Position numbers and translations under genes: made by a program
From: Desulfovermiculus halophilus DSM 18834
Lineage (GTDB): Bacteria > Desulfobacterota > Desulfovibrionia > Desulfovibrionales > Desulfothermaceae
Reading direction: 5' to 3'
Assembly (NCBI RefSeq): GCF_000620765.1
Contig: NZ_JIAK01000013.1
Coordinates: forward strand, 22,138 to 86,137
DNA length: 64,000 nt
Part shown: piece by piece, positions 42,287 through 50,158 of the stretch
How the letters are laid out: every line of letters begins with the position of its first letter
Numbering within the stretch: the stretch's first letter is position 1
Notes under the pieces: model-generated
The model's input: only the letters and a program-made list of their open reading frames with translations
What the model was told of the DNA's origin: nothing
Database searches by the model: none

Positions 42287-43423
42287 ATGTTCACGGCCTT
42301 ATGGACCAAGCTGACAGCTTTTATCAGGCGCCCAAGCCCCCAGCCTGCCGGACAGCACTCCCTCCAGGTGGAAGGGCGTTCCTTGCCCTGGCAGGACACC
42401 CTGGCCGCCATCGCCGATCTAAAGAAGATCCAGGCTGAAGAAAACGGCGGGTTTACCATTCACCTGGCCCTTGGCAACCTGTACAGGGCCCAGGGCGACC
42501 TGGACCAGGCCATAGCCACCAGATCAGCACTTTTACACCACACCGAACTGACCAGCGACCAGCAGGGCCGGGTCTATCTCGAGCTGGGCAGGGACTACAA
42601 GCGGTCAGGGCTCTTGGACCGGGCGGAAGAGATGTTTGCCCAGGCCGAAGACATCGTGGGCCGGGATCCGGTCCTCCTGGAAGAGCTGGCCGGACTGGCC
42701 ACCGCAGCCCGGGACCATGAGCAGGCCGCCAACCTCTTTGCCGAGATCAACCGCCCCACAGCCCAGGCCCATCATGTGGTCCAGCAGGCCAAGGCCCTGG
42801 CCCGCAAGGGGGATACCGAGCGCTGCGCATGGCTGCTGCGCAAGGCGCTCAAGGTCGCGCCCGGATCGGTCGAGGCCTGGATGGAGCGCATGATTCAGGC
42901 CTACGACGCCGCCCACTGGGATCTGCTCTCCCGCTACTTCACCCAGGGCCTGTCCGCAGTGGAACCCAAGCTCCGCTTCCTGCTCCTTGAGGGACTGACC
43001 CAGCACATGTTCACCCGGCGCAGTCCGCAGGAGCTCTTCAGCCCAGTGGTCCCGCCGGAAGCCGGCCAGGTCCTGATTCAGGTCATCGCCGCCCACCCCC
43101 CGGATGTCCATCTTTTGTACTACGGGGCGTGGATTCACATCCAGCTGGGCAATGCCGAGCAGGCCAAGGTCCATTTGCAGCGCTGCTGCGAGCTGGACCC
43201 GGAGTTCTGGCCCGCCCGGCTCGAGCTCCTGGGGCTCTATGCCGCCGAGAATCAATTGTCCCCGCCCTGCCAGGAACACCTTGAATATATCCTCCTCCGG
43301 GGCAGGCAGGTCAAAAAGTTCGTCTGTACCCAATGCGGCCTCAAGCTGGACCAGATCTTCTTCCAATGCCCCAGGTGCCGAAGCTGGCATTCCATCGCCT
43401 TCTTGACGACCCTGGACACATAA
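42287..43423 (+). CDS. lapB: LapB-like TPR protein with C-terminal zinc ribbon
   Basis: A 378-residue protein with six or more TPR repeats (for example LALGNLYRAQGDLDQAI and VYLELGRDYKRSGLLDRAEEMFAQA) and a rubredoxin-like C-terminal metal site: FVCTQCGLKLDQIFFQCPRC. This matches LapB (YciM), which adjusts LpxC turnover. E. coli LapB has an N-terminal transmembrane helix. Here the start (MFTALWTKLTAFIRR) is only amphipathic, so attachment to the membrane would need LapA or the amphipathic helix. Assignment is strengthened by the adjacent lapA. Confidence 0.82.
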   Translation: MFTALWTKLTAFIRRPSPQPAGQHSLQVEGRSLPWQDTLAAIADLKKIQAEENGGFTIHLALGNLYRAQGDLDQAIATRSALLHHTELTSDQQGRVYLELGRDYKRSGLLDRAEEMFAQAEDIVGRDPVLLEELAGLATAARDHEQAANLFAEINRPTAQAHHVVQQAKALARKGDTERCAWLLRKALKVAPGSVEAWMERMIQAYDAAHWDLLSRYFTQGLSAVEPKLRFLLLEGLTQHMFTRRSPQELFSPVVPPEAGQVLIQVIAAHPPDVHLLYYGAWIHIQLGNAEQAKVHLQRCCELDPEFWPARLELLGLYAAENQLSPPCQEHLEYILLRGRQVKKFVCTQCGLKLDQIFFQCPRCRSWHSIAFLTTLDT

Positions 43424-43457
43424 GTCCACCTGGCAAACCCTGTTCGAGCCCTTGGAA

Positions 43458-46115
43458 ATGACATCCCCAAAACCCCGTATGACCCCAATGCTGGAGCAGT
43501 ATCTGGAGATCAAGGAGCACTATCCGGATGCCCTGCTCTTTTTCCGTATGGGAGATTTTTACGAACTCTTCTTTGACGATGCCCAAACCGCGGCCCGGGA
43601 GCTGCAGATCGCCCTCACCTCCCGAAATCCCAATGCCGAGCTGAACGTTCCCATGTGCGGGGTTCCCTATCACGCAGTCCAGGAATACCTCCGTCCCCTT
43701 CTGGAACGGCGCTACAAGGTGGCCATCTGCGATCAAATGGAGGATCCGGGCCAGGCCAAGGGCCTGGTCAAACGGGCCGTGACCAGGGTGCTGACCCCTG
43801 GAACTGTGCTGGACGAAGGATCCCTGCAGGCCAAGATGCACAACTACCTGGCTGCCCTGTACTACGACCAGCAGCGGGGCCGGGGGGGATTGGCCTGGAT
43901 AGACTTCTCCACCGGGGACTGGACCGGACTGGCTGTCAAGAACGAACAGGATCTGTGGTCCTGGGTCCAGAAGATCGATCCCCCGGAGATCATCTGCCCG
44001 GAGGGCCTGCGGGTACCGGAGCGCAGCCAGGAGCTCAAGGAGCGCATCACCTGGCTTCCGGAAAAGGCGTTCTTCCATCCCGGCCGCAGCCGGGAGCTCG
44101 TCCTGGAGGTCCAGGAGGTGGCCGGCCTGGAGGCCCTGGACCTGGAAGACAAGCCCGCCCTGGTCCGGGCCTGCGGGGCCCTGGTCGCCTATCTCAAGCA
44201 GACCCAGAAACAGGCCCTGGACCACCTGTGCCCGTTTCGCCCGTTGCAGCTGAGCAAACACCTCATTCTGGACGAGGTCACCGAACGGAACCTGGAGCTC
44301 TTTCAGCGCCTGGATGGAGGCAAAGGCCAGGGCACGCTGTGGCATGTCCTGGACCAGACCCAGACCCCCATGGGCGGACGCCTGCTCCAGGAGCGGCTCC
44401 GCCACCCCTGGCGGGAGCTCAAGCCCATTGAACGTACCCAGGCCGCGGTAAGCTGTTTTGTCCGTTGCTCCGGGCTCAGGTCCAGGATCCGGCCCGAGCT
44501 GGACTCGGTCTTTGACCTGGAGCGCCTGAACACCAGGATCCAGCTCAACCGCTGCTCCCCGAAGGACTTTGTCTTTCTGCGCTCCAGCCTGGAACGCCTG
44601 CCCCGGCTCAGACTGTGCCTTCAGGAACAGGCCGAGTCAGATTCCCTTCCGGATGAGCTGAACAGGCTTTTGCAGGAATGGGACGACATGCAGGACCTGT
44701 GCCGCCTGCTGGAATCCAGTCTCGGAGACAATCCGCCCCAGGTGATCACCGAAGGAGGATTGTTCCGTCCCGGCTACGACCACCGCCTGGACGAGCTCAT
44801 CGACCTGACCGAACACGGCGAAGCACGGCTCAAGGAGCTTTTGTCCCGGGAACAGGAGGCCAACGGCCTTCCCAAGCTCAAGCTTGGGTTCAACCGGGTC
44901 TTCGGCTATTACTTTGAGCTGTCCAAGGCCCACAAGGGACCGGTCCCGGAGCATTTTCACCGCCGCCAGACCCTGGTCAACTCTGAACGCTACGTCACCG
45001 ACGAGCTCAAGGATCTGGAAGAAAAGCTCTTTTCTGCTGCGGAACAGAAAAAGAACCTGGAGTTCGAGCTTTTTCAGGAACTGCGGGACAAGGTCCTGGG
45101 CCACCGGGAGCGGATTGCAGCCATGGCCGGACGGATTGGGATCCTGGATTTCTGGCAGGGGCTGGCCCAGACCGCGGCGGACTGGGAATGGGTATGCCCC
45201 AGTGTGCACACCGGACTGGAGGTCGATATCCGCCAGGGGCGCCATCCGGCCGTGGAAGCGGCCCAGGGCCGGACCAATTACATCCCCAACGATATTTTGC
45301 TCCAAGAGCAGGGGACCCTGCTGCTCATCACCGGACCGAACATGGCCGGAAAATCAACGGTGCTGCGCCAGACCGCCCTTATATCCATCCTGGCCCAGAT
45401 CGGGTCCTTCGTCCCGGCTGCGTCCTGTTCGCTGGGGCTGGCCGACCGGATCTTCACCCGGGTGGGCGCCTCGGACAATCTGGCCCAGGGGCAGTCCACG
45501 TTTATGGTCGAGATGACCGAGACCGCCCGCATTCTCCGCCAGGCAGGCAAGCGCAGCCTGGTCATCCTGGATGAAATCGGCCGGGGAACCAGCACCTACG
45601 ATGGGCTGTCCCTGGCCTGGGCGGTGGTCGAGAACCTGGCCGGCAAATACGAACACGGGATCCGCACCCTGTTCGCCACCCATTACCACGAGCTCACTGA
45701 TCTGGAGGAGCGCATCCCGGCCATCCGCAACTACAATATCGCGGTCAAAGAATGGAAGGGAGAGATCATCTTCCTTCGCCGCCTGGTTCCCGGTCCGGCG
45801 GATCGAAGCTACGGGATCGAGGTAGCCAAGCTGGCCGGCGTGCCCCAGCCGGTGATCACCAGGGCCAAGGAGCTTTTACAGCGCCTGGAACAGGCCAGCC
45901 GGGAGGTGAACACCCACGGCGAGGGCCGCAGAAAGGCCCGTCAGTCCATGCTTCCCGGGCTTTTCCAGCCCCGGGAGGCACAGTCCGCGGATCCTGAACC
46001 GGCCCAGCACCCCCTGGTTTCCCGGCTGCAGGAGCTTGACATTGACCACCTCTCCCCTGTCCAGGCCTTGAACATCCTGCATGAATGGAAAACAGAGTGG
46101 GGAACCGATGCGTGA
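43458..46115 (+). CDS. mutS: DNA mismatch repair protein MutS
   Basis: An 885-residue MutS. The mismatch-binding FFRMGDFYELFFDDA (Phe-x-Glu) lies at the N-terminus, followed by connector, lever and clamp domains. Walker A ITGPNMAGKSTVLRQ, LAQGQSTFMVEMTE, Walker B SLVILDEIGRGTSTYDG and the ATHYHELTDLE motif are all intact. A C-terminal helix-turn-helix region ends in DHLSPVQALNILHEWK. It starts at the ATG at 43458; a TTG at 43452 adds two residues. The next gene overlaps by 8 bp. Confidence 0.96.
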   Translation: MTSPKPRMTPMLEQYLEIKEHYPDALLFFRMGDFYELFFDDAQTAARELQIALTSRNPNAELNVPMCGVPYHAVQEYLRPLLERRYKVAICDQMEDPGQAKGLVKRAVTRVLTPGTVLDEGSLQAKMHNYLAALYYDQQRGRGGLAWIDFSTGDWTGLAVKNEQDLWSWVQKIDPPEIICPEGLRVPERSQELKERITWLPEKAFFHPGRSRELVLEVQEVAGLEALDLEDKPALVRACGALVAYLKQTQKQALDHLCPFRPLQLSKHLILDEVTERNLELFQRLDGGKGQGTLWHVLDQTQTPMGGRLLQERLRHPWRELKPIERTQAAVSCFVRCSGLRSRIRPELDSVFDLERLNTRIQLNRCSPKDFVFLRSSLERLPRLRLCLQEQAESDSLPDELNRLLQEWDDMQDLCRLLESSLGDNPPQVITEGGLFRPGYDHRLDELIDLTEHGEARLKELLSREQEANGLPKLKLGFNRVFGYYFELSKAHKGPVPEHFHRRQTLVNSERYVTDELKDLEEKLFSAAEQKKNLEFELFQELRDKVLGHRERIAAMAGRIGILDFWQGLAQTAADWEWVCPSVHTGLEVDIRQGRHPAVEAAQGRTNYIPNDILLQEQGTLLLITGPNMAGKSTVLRQTALISILAQIGSFVPAASCSLGLADRIFTRVGASDNLAQGQSTFMVEMTETARILRQAGKRSLVILDEIGRGTSTYDGLSLAWAVVENLAGKYEHGIRTLFATHYHELTDLEERIPAIRNYNIAVKEWKGEIIFLRRLVPGPADRSYGIEVAKLAGVPQPVITRAKELLQRLEQASREVNTHGEGRRKARQSMLPGLFQPREAQSADPEPAQHPLVSRLQELDIDHLSPVQALNILHEWKTEWGTDA

Positions 46116-46644
46116 GAATAAGATGCGTGCCCTGGTCATCGGATTGGTGGTCCTGAGTCTGCTCTGGCTGGGAGTGGGCTGCGGGAAAAAGGGCTGGCCC
46201 GAGCCGGACATTGACGAAGACCGCTTTGTATGGTCGGAAATAAGCTCCAAGGTCACCGGCAATTGCATGGATATCACTGCCCTGCTCAGCGGCAATGTCC
46301 AGAACCTGGCTCGAGTGACTCTGGAGGTGGAGATGCGTTCCGAGCCCTGCCCAGGCTGTCCTTTTTCCCCGACCACCACGGTCCGCATGGAACCCGGATC
46401 AGAGAACTGGAAACGCCGGGGGGCCCTGGTTCACGTCATGTGGTGCGGCTTGGAGCCGGACAAGGCAGTCCGCTGGCGTTTGATCGGACACCCCCTGCAT
46501 GCCAGCATGGACGATGTCCGTTCCCGGGTCTACAGCCTGGACAGGGAGGAAACAGGCGGGGGTGAGGCTGAAGGCCAAATGAACGGCGGGATCCAGCCGT
46601 TACAGGACCCGGCACATGAAGAGACCGGCGATGAAGGCGGATAG
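46108..46644 (+). CDS. Predicted lipoprotein
   Basis: A 178-residue protein. The N-terminus MRENKMRALVIGLVVLSL leads to the lipobox LGVGC (Cys about residue 26) and then GKKGWPEPD. The rest is hydrophilic, with an unpaired CPGC. I do not recognise a family. The start ATG at 46108 overlaps the mutS stop, so it is translated with mutS. It probably sits in the outer or inner membrane leaflet facing the periplasm. Confidence 0.8.
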   Translation: MRENKMRALVIGLVVLSLLWLGVGCGKKGWPEPDIDEDRFVWSEISSKVTGNCMDITALLSGNVQNLARVTLEVEMRSEPCPGCPFSPTTTVRMEPGSENWKRRGALVHVMWCGLEPDKAVRWRLIGHPLHASMDDVRSRVYSLDREETGGGEAEGQMNGGIQPLQDPAHEETGDEGG

Positions 46645-46662
46645 GCGGATTGCCTTTGTATA

Positions 46663-46815
46663 AAAACTGTTATTCGTTAATGGTTGGGGATAATCCAAAT
46701 CGAAATCGGGATCGCTATCGAAATCGAAAGAATATGTCATTCGGTGCAGAAGGAACCCTCAGCTTATGGATATCGATCCCGATCCCGATTTCGATCCTGA
46801 AAAAGGAAAATCCCA
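46663..46815. repeat. Family 2 hexamer-phased palindrome, copy 2
   Basis: The left arm (about 46697-46727) has ATCGAA, ATCGGG, ATCGCT, ATCGAA, and the right arm (about 46768-46795) GATATCGATCCCGATCCCG. Blocks GTTATTCGTTAATGGTTGGG, GTCATTCGGTGCAG and AGGAACCCTCAGC are shared with the other copies. It lies between the lipoprotein and bioN genes, which converge. Confidence 0.8.
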
Positions 46816-46879
46816 AAAAAATTTTCATGCTTCGTTGTGCCCGCCAGGGCATGAGGGTTCATTGGCAAGGCAGGCGGGG

Positions 46880-47608
46880 CTAGCCCGCACCTGTCAGGGC
46901 CCAGATCGCAGCCCCCAGGATGCCCCCTGCGATCCATTCCCCGGGCTTGACCGGCTGGGACTTGTTCCAGGCCCGTTCATCCTCCAATCCGCGTACGGCC
47001 AGAGCCAGGGCCTGGTCCCAGGTGGTGCGGGACAGGGCGCGCATGACCGTGACCACAAAAAAATAGAGCCGGCGGCGGAAGGATAGATCCTGTCCCCGCA
47101 GGGCCAGGGTCTGCCGGACGGTGTGCAGGGTGCGCATACTGCTCGGGATGAAGTGCAGCATCAAGGCCAGGGACATGGCTCCCTGCCAGCTCTTGTCCTT
47201 AAAGACCGGCTTGAGCAGCGCGGAGACCGTCCGTCCCACCTGGATCCTGGAGGTCAAGGTCGCCAGACACAGCCCGACCAGGACCACGGCGGTCATCCGC
47301 CCCCCCAGAACAAGGCTCTGGGCCAGCCAGGCGGGATTGCCGGCCACAAGCTCCAAGCCGGCCTTTACCCCGGTCCATATCCCGACCAGCAGGGCGCCCC
47401 CCCGCAACTGACCCCGGTTGAGCAGTCCCTTTCCGGCCGCCAGCCAGGTCAGGAGACAACTTGCTCCAACCAAAAGACCCACTCCCTGCGGTTCGGCCCG
47501 CCAGGCACAGATCCCGGCCACAATGCCCACCCCGATCTTCACCCGGGCATCGCTCTCCTGCAGCCTGCGCACCAGGTGGTCTGTGTGCCTGGTCCAGGCT
47601 ACTCCCAT
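46880..47608 (-). CDS. bioN: Energy-coupling factor transmembrane protein (BioN-like)
   Basis: A 242-residue T-component of an ECF importer. It has several hydrophobic helices and the two conserved Ala-Arg-Gly style cytoplasmic motifs, here HTVRQTLALRGQDL and DQALALAVRGLEDER, that contact the ATPase. The ATG at 47608 overlaps the bioM stop by 10 bp; a start at 47641 would overlap further. It is the last gene of a bioY-bioM-bioN unit. Confidence 0.85.
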   Translation of the reverse strand: MGVAWTRHTDHLVRRLQESDARVKIGVGIVAGICAWRAEPQGVGLLVGASCLLTWLAAGKGLLNRGQLRGGALLVGIWTGVKAGLELVAGNPAWLAQSLVLGGRMTAVVLVGLCLATLTSRIQVGRTVSALLKPVFKDKSWQGAMSLALMLHFIPSSMRTLHTVRQTLALRGQDLSFRRRLYFFVVTVMRALSRTTWDQALALAVRGLEDERAWNKSQPVKPGEWIAGGILGAAIWALTGAG

Positions 47609-48324
47609 CCGGCCAGCCTCCTTTCCAGGAGCCAGGAACACGGCGGCCGGACACTGTATCCGGCCAGATCGTCCATGATCCCGGCCAGCGACCCGCTGTA
47701 GGCCAACCGGCCCCGGCTCAGGACCAGGCAGCCGGTGGCTACCCCGATCAAGGGTTCCACGTCGTGGGCAGCCACCACCTGGGTCATCCCCTGCTCGGCG
47801 TTGGCCTGCAACAGCCTGCGCAGCTCCAGGATGGCTGGATAATCAAGCCCGCTGAACGGTTCGTCATAGAGCAGGACCCGGGGATGACGCAAAAGCATGC
47901 CGGCCAGACAGACCTTGCGCTTTTGCCCCCCGGAGAGATGATGGACCGGGGTGTCCCATTTGTCCGCCAGGTCCAGCCGTTGGGCCAGGTCCACGGCTGT
48001 GCGGAGCTGCTGCTCGTCTGATCCGGCGCTGAGTTCCAGGTCCTCCCGAACCGTGGCCCCCAGGATCTGCAGGTCTGCATCCTGCAGGAGGAGACCGACC
48101 TCCCGGCGCAGGGACCTGGCCCGCGCGGGGCTGTGCACCTCTCCAACCCGGATTGTGCCACTGCTCGGGGTCAGCAGACCGGTCAGGAGCATGAGCAGGG
48201 TGGACTTTCCGCTGCCGTTGGCCCCCAGAACGGCAATGCATGCCCCGCGGGGTATCCGGGCGGTGATATCCGCCAGCACCTGGAAGCCGCTGTATGCAAA
48301 ATGCAGGTGGGATATCTCGATCAT
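47599..48324 (-). CDS. bioM: Energy-coupling factor ATPase (BioM-like)
   Basis: A 241-residue ABC ATPase. Walker A VLGANGSGKSTLLML, Q-loop LLLQDADLQILGAT, signature HLSGGQKRKVCLAGML, Walker B VLLYDEPFSGLDYP and switch AAHDVE are intact. The Q-loop with Asp-Ala-Asp-Leu-Gln is typical of ECF ATPases. It overlaps bioY by 4 bp. It uses a single ATPase gene, as in other bioMNY systems. Confidence 0.93.
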   Translation of the reverse strand: MIEISHLHFAYSGFQVLADITARIPRGACIAVLGANGSGKSTLLMLLTGLLTPSSGTIRVGEVHSPARARSLRREVGLLLQDADLQILGATVREDLELSAGSDEQQLRTAVDLAQRLDLADKWDTPVHHLSGGQKRKVCLAGMLLRHPRVLLYDEPFSGLDYPAILELRRLLQANAEQGMTQVVAAHDVEPLIGVATGCLVLSRGRLAYSGSLAGIMDDLAGYSVRPPCSWLLERRLAGWE

Positions 48325-48914
48325 GGCTCAGGAACCAGCCTGTACCTCTGCAGGTAGCGGACCGCGCTGACGCATATGGCCACCTGCAGGCCGTCGGAGA
48401 AGAGAAAGGGCAGCATGCCCAGTCCCGCCGCCTTGGTCCAACCGATATCCAGGGCCTGCCGGAGCCAGAAGAGCCCCAGGGCATAGATCGCGGCATAGGC
48501 CAAAACCGCGGTGCAGACTCCGCTCAGCCAGGGGAGCGGCCCCCCTCCTTTCGTCCGTCTGCCCCCCCAGCCGGTGATCAGCACGGCCGGGACAAAGCCT
48601 AGGATATACCCCCCGGTGGGGCCCAGAAGATGCCCCAGCCCCCCGTGCCCTCCATAAAAGACCGGAAGCCCGACCCCTCCGGCCAGGATATACAGGCCCA
48701 CGGCCGAGATCCCGCCCTTGGGGCCAAGGACGAATCCGGCCATAAGCACGAAAAGAACCTGCAGACTGACCGGGACCGGCCCCAAGGGAAAATGCAGATA
48801 GCTGCCCACAGCCATCAGGGCGGCAAACAGGGATATCCAGACCAGGACATGGGTCCGGATCAGGCTCGATTCCCAGGCCCCTTCAGTACCTTCACCATCC
48901 GACCATGTATTCAT
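48321..48914 (-). CDS. bioY: Biotin ECF transporter substrate-binding protein (BioY)
   Basis: A 197-residue S-component with six helices. It has LAALMAVGSYLHFPLGPVPVSLQ, the BioY signature GPKGGISAVGLYILAGGVGLPVF and GHLLGPTGGYILGF, which binds biotin. GGGGGTG precedes the ATG at 48914. Its promoter region is filled with a family 2 copy and a MITE, so expression signals may lie inside the repeats. No BirA box was recognised. Confidence 0.95.
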   Translation of the reverse strand: MNTWSDGEGTEGAWESSLIRTHVLVWISLFAALMAVGSYLHFPLGPVPVSLQVLFVLMAGFVLGPKGGISAVGLYILAGGVGLPVFYGGHGGLGHLLGPTGGYILGFVPAVLITGWGGRRTKGGGPLPWLSGVCTAVLAYAAIYALGLFWLRQALDIGWTKAAGLGMLPFLFSDGLQVAICVSAVRYLQRYRLVPEP

Positions 48915-48923
48915 TTCACCCCC

Positions 48924-49058
48924 TGGTTGGGATAATCCAAATCGAAATCGGGATCGCTATCGAAATCGAAAGAATATGTCATTCCGTGCAGCAGGAACCC
49001 TCAGCTTATGGATATCGATATCGATCCCGATAGCGATTACGAAACCGAAGAAAGAAAA
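48924..49058. repeat. Family 2 hexamer-phased palindrome, copy 3
   Basis: It begins CTGGTTGGGATAATCC. Left arm ATCGAA, ATCGGG, ATCGCT (about 48941-48970), right arm GATATCGATATCGATCCC (about 49011-49040). It runs up to GAAGAAAGAAAA, where MITE copy H is inserted. The tail resumes with AAAATCCCAACAAC after 49212. The first bases adjoin the bioY ribosome site. Confidence 0.8.
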
Positions 49059-49212
49059 GGCTTTTCGACACAGAAAGCAGTGAACTGCACGTGAGTAGCC
49101 GGGAGGGGGCAGGGATCCCCCTTTGGCGGGACTTAGAAAATACCGGGCCGAAAGTGGGCACACAGAAGAGATGGCAAACTCCAAAAATCCACAGGCTACG
49201 TCGAAGAACCAA
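49059..49212. mobile_element. Family 1 MITE copy H, inserted in family 2 copy 3
   Basis: GGCTTTTCGACACAG starts at 49059, and the right end GTCGAAGAACC finishes at 49210. AAAGAAAA occurs just before (49051-49058) and at 49213-49220, leaving two extra A. Family 2 copy 1 (GAAGAAAGAAAATC at about 1453) shows the undisturbed site. This copy lacks the left GTTTGCC arm, so it is shortened on one side. Confidence 0.85.
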
Positions 49213-49452
49213 AAAGAAAATCCCAACAACAGGTCCCTCCGGCCCACTTCATAGGCCACTGGGGACCACTCGTCAACCAAATTCAAGCCAGTGGTTGACA
49301 AGTCTTTCAGTCCCTGCTCCGGGCCCCCTTCTTCCGGCCGGGCCTTCAGCCGGGACTGAGTTTGAGAACTTAGGCATACATTCAACGACCTTGGGTTGCA
49401 TCCATGCCATGTGTTTGCTAAAGTCTCTGTGAAGGTCCATTCATCTGGTGCG
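49213..49452 (+). promoter_or_regulatory. comEA leader region with three tandem hairpins
   Basis: Three hairpins in a row: GGTCCC / GGGGACC (49232-49267, with inner GGCC / GGCC), CTCGTCAACCA / TGGTTGACAAG (49269-49302), and CAGTCCC / GGGACTG (49308-49358). The region continues without a gene to 49452. It may be a structured leader or the ends of further repeats. No promoter was recognised. Confidence 0.45.
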
Positions 49453-49490
49453 CTTTGTGCAATTTTTGTGTCTCTCACCTTGCACAAAGC
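49452..49490 (+). promoter_or_regulatory. Perfect inverted repeat upstream of comEA
   Basis: GCTTTGTGCAA (49452-49462) and TTGCACAAAGC (49480-49490) are perfect 11-bp arms separated by 17 bases, just before the GAAAGGAGG ribosome site. It could be an operator or a hairpin that hides the ribosome site. Confidence 0.55.
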
Positions 49491-49517
49491 AGACTTCAAC
49501 GAAAGGAGGCAGACTGT

Positions 49518-49796
49518 ATGACCCGACACCTTTCCTGCATTGCGTGCTGTTTTCTGCTCCTGGCTTTTTTTGTCTTCGCTTCCCCTCTGCAGGCAGAAGA
49601 CCAGGACCCAATCAACATTAATGCCGCATCCGTGGAGGTCCTGACCGAGCTGGACGGAGTGGGCCAAACCCTGGCTGAACGGATTGTGGCCTACCGGGAA
49701 GAGAATCCCTTTGACTCCCCTCAAGAAATCACGGAGGTCAAGGGGATCGGGCAGAAAACCTATGCAGACATCCAAGCCGAGATCACAGTAGAATAA
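49518..49796 (+). CDS. ComEA-like helix-hairpin-helix protein
   Basis: A 92-residue exported protein. A signal peptide (SCIACCFLLLAFFVFASPLQA, cleavage about residue 26) precedes a ComEA HhH domain: INAASVEVLTELDGVGQTLAERIVAYREE and ITEVKGIGQKTYADIQAEI, two HhH repeats. It binds double-stranded DNA, and in competence ComEA pulls DNA into the periplasm. Small ComEA-like proteins also occur without a competence system. AAAGGAGG precedes the ATG at 49518. Its stop codon lies inside the TSD of MITE copy J. Confidence 0.88.
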   Translation: MTRHLSCIACCFLLLAFFVFASPLQAEDQDPININAASVEVLTELDGVGQTLAERIVAYREENPFDSPQEITEVKGIGQKTYADIQAEITVE

Positions 49797-49799
49797 AGA

Positions 49800-49877
49800 G
49801 GCCCTTGGACCGAAAAGAGGCATTCCATCCAGAATAGACGGCAAACGCCAAAATGCCACAGACTGGGTCCAAGAACC
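49800..49877. mobile_element. Family 1 MITE copy J, short form with compensated ends
   Basis: A 78-bp short form from GGCCCTTGGACC to GGGTCCAAGAACC. The ends differ from the consensus GGCTCTTCGAC / GTCGAAGAACC, but at the C-to-G position both arms changed together, so they still pair. Flanks AATAAAGA (49792-49799) and AACAAGGA (49878-49885) match 6 of 8. The comEA stop codon lies in the left flank. Confidence 0.75.
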
Positions 49878-49968
49878 AACAAGGATCAGGGCAGGGATTT
49901 TCACCTCCCTGCCCTTGTGCTTGTGCACCACGGCCCAAAACAGGTACCGTTCTTGAACATTGCATCTG

Positions 49969-50088
49969 GGCTCTTCGACACAGAAAGTGGAATTGCCTAC
50001 ATGAGAGTTTGCCGTCTCTTCTGTGTGTCTTGAGCGGCACACAGAAGAGACGGCAAACCCCAAAATCCACAGGCTACGTCGAAGAACC
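49969..50088. mobile_element. Family 1 MITE copy I, mid-size
   Basis: A 120-bp element. The left arm from GGCTCTTCGACACAG through GAGTTTGCCGTCTCTTCTG is joined by a short TCTTGAGCGGC spacer to the right arm ending GTCGAAGAACC. Flanks TTGCATCTG (49960-49968) and TTGTATCTG (50089-50097) match 8 of 9. It lies in the gap between copies of comEA and the VKOR gene. Confidence 0.88.
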
Positions 50089-50158
50089 TTGTATCTGGAT
50101 GAGTGGCGGCCAAGAGCCGTTGCAGTCCGCCTTGACCCACGAACCTACAATAGCGCCT

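Noticed and set aside
48957..50063. A 368-codon minus-strand frame over the repeats near comEA
   Set aside because: It consists of MITE and family 2 sequence plus the antisense of comEA; similar short frames occur at every copy of the repeats.
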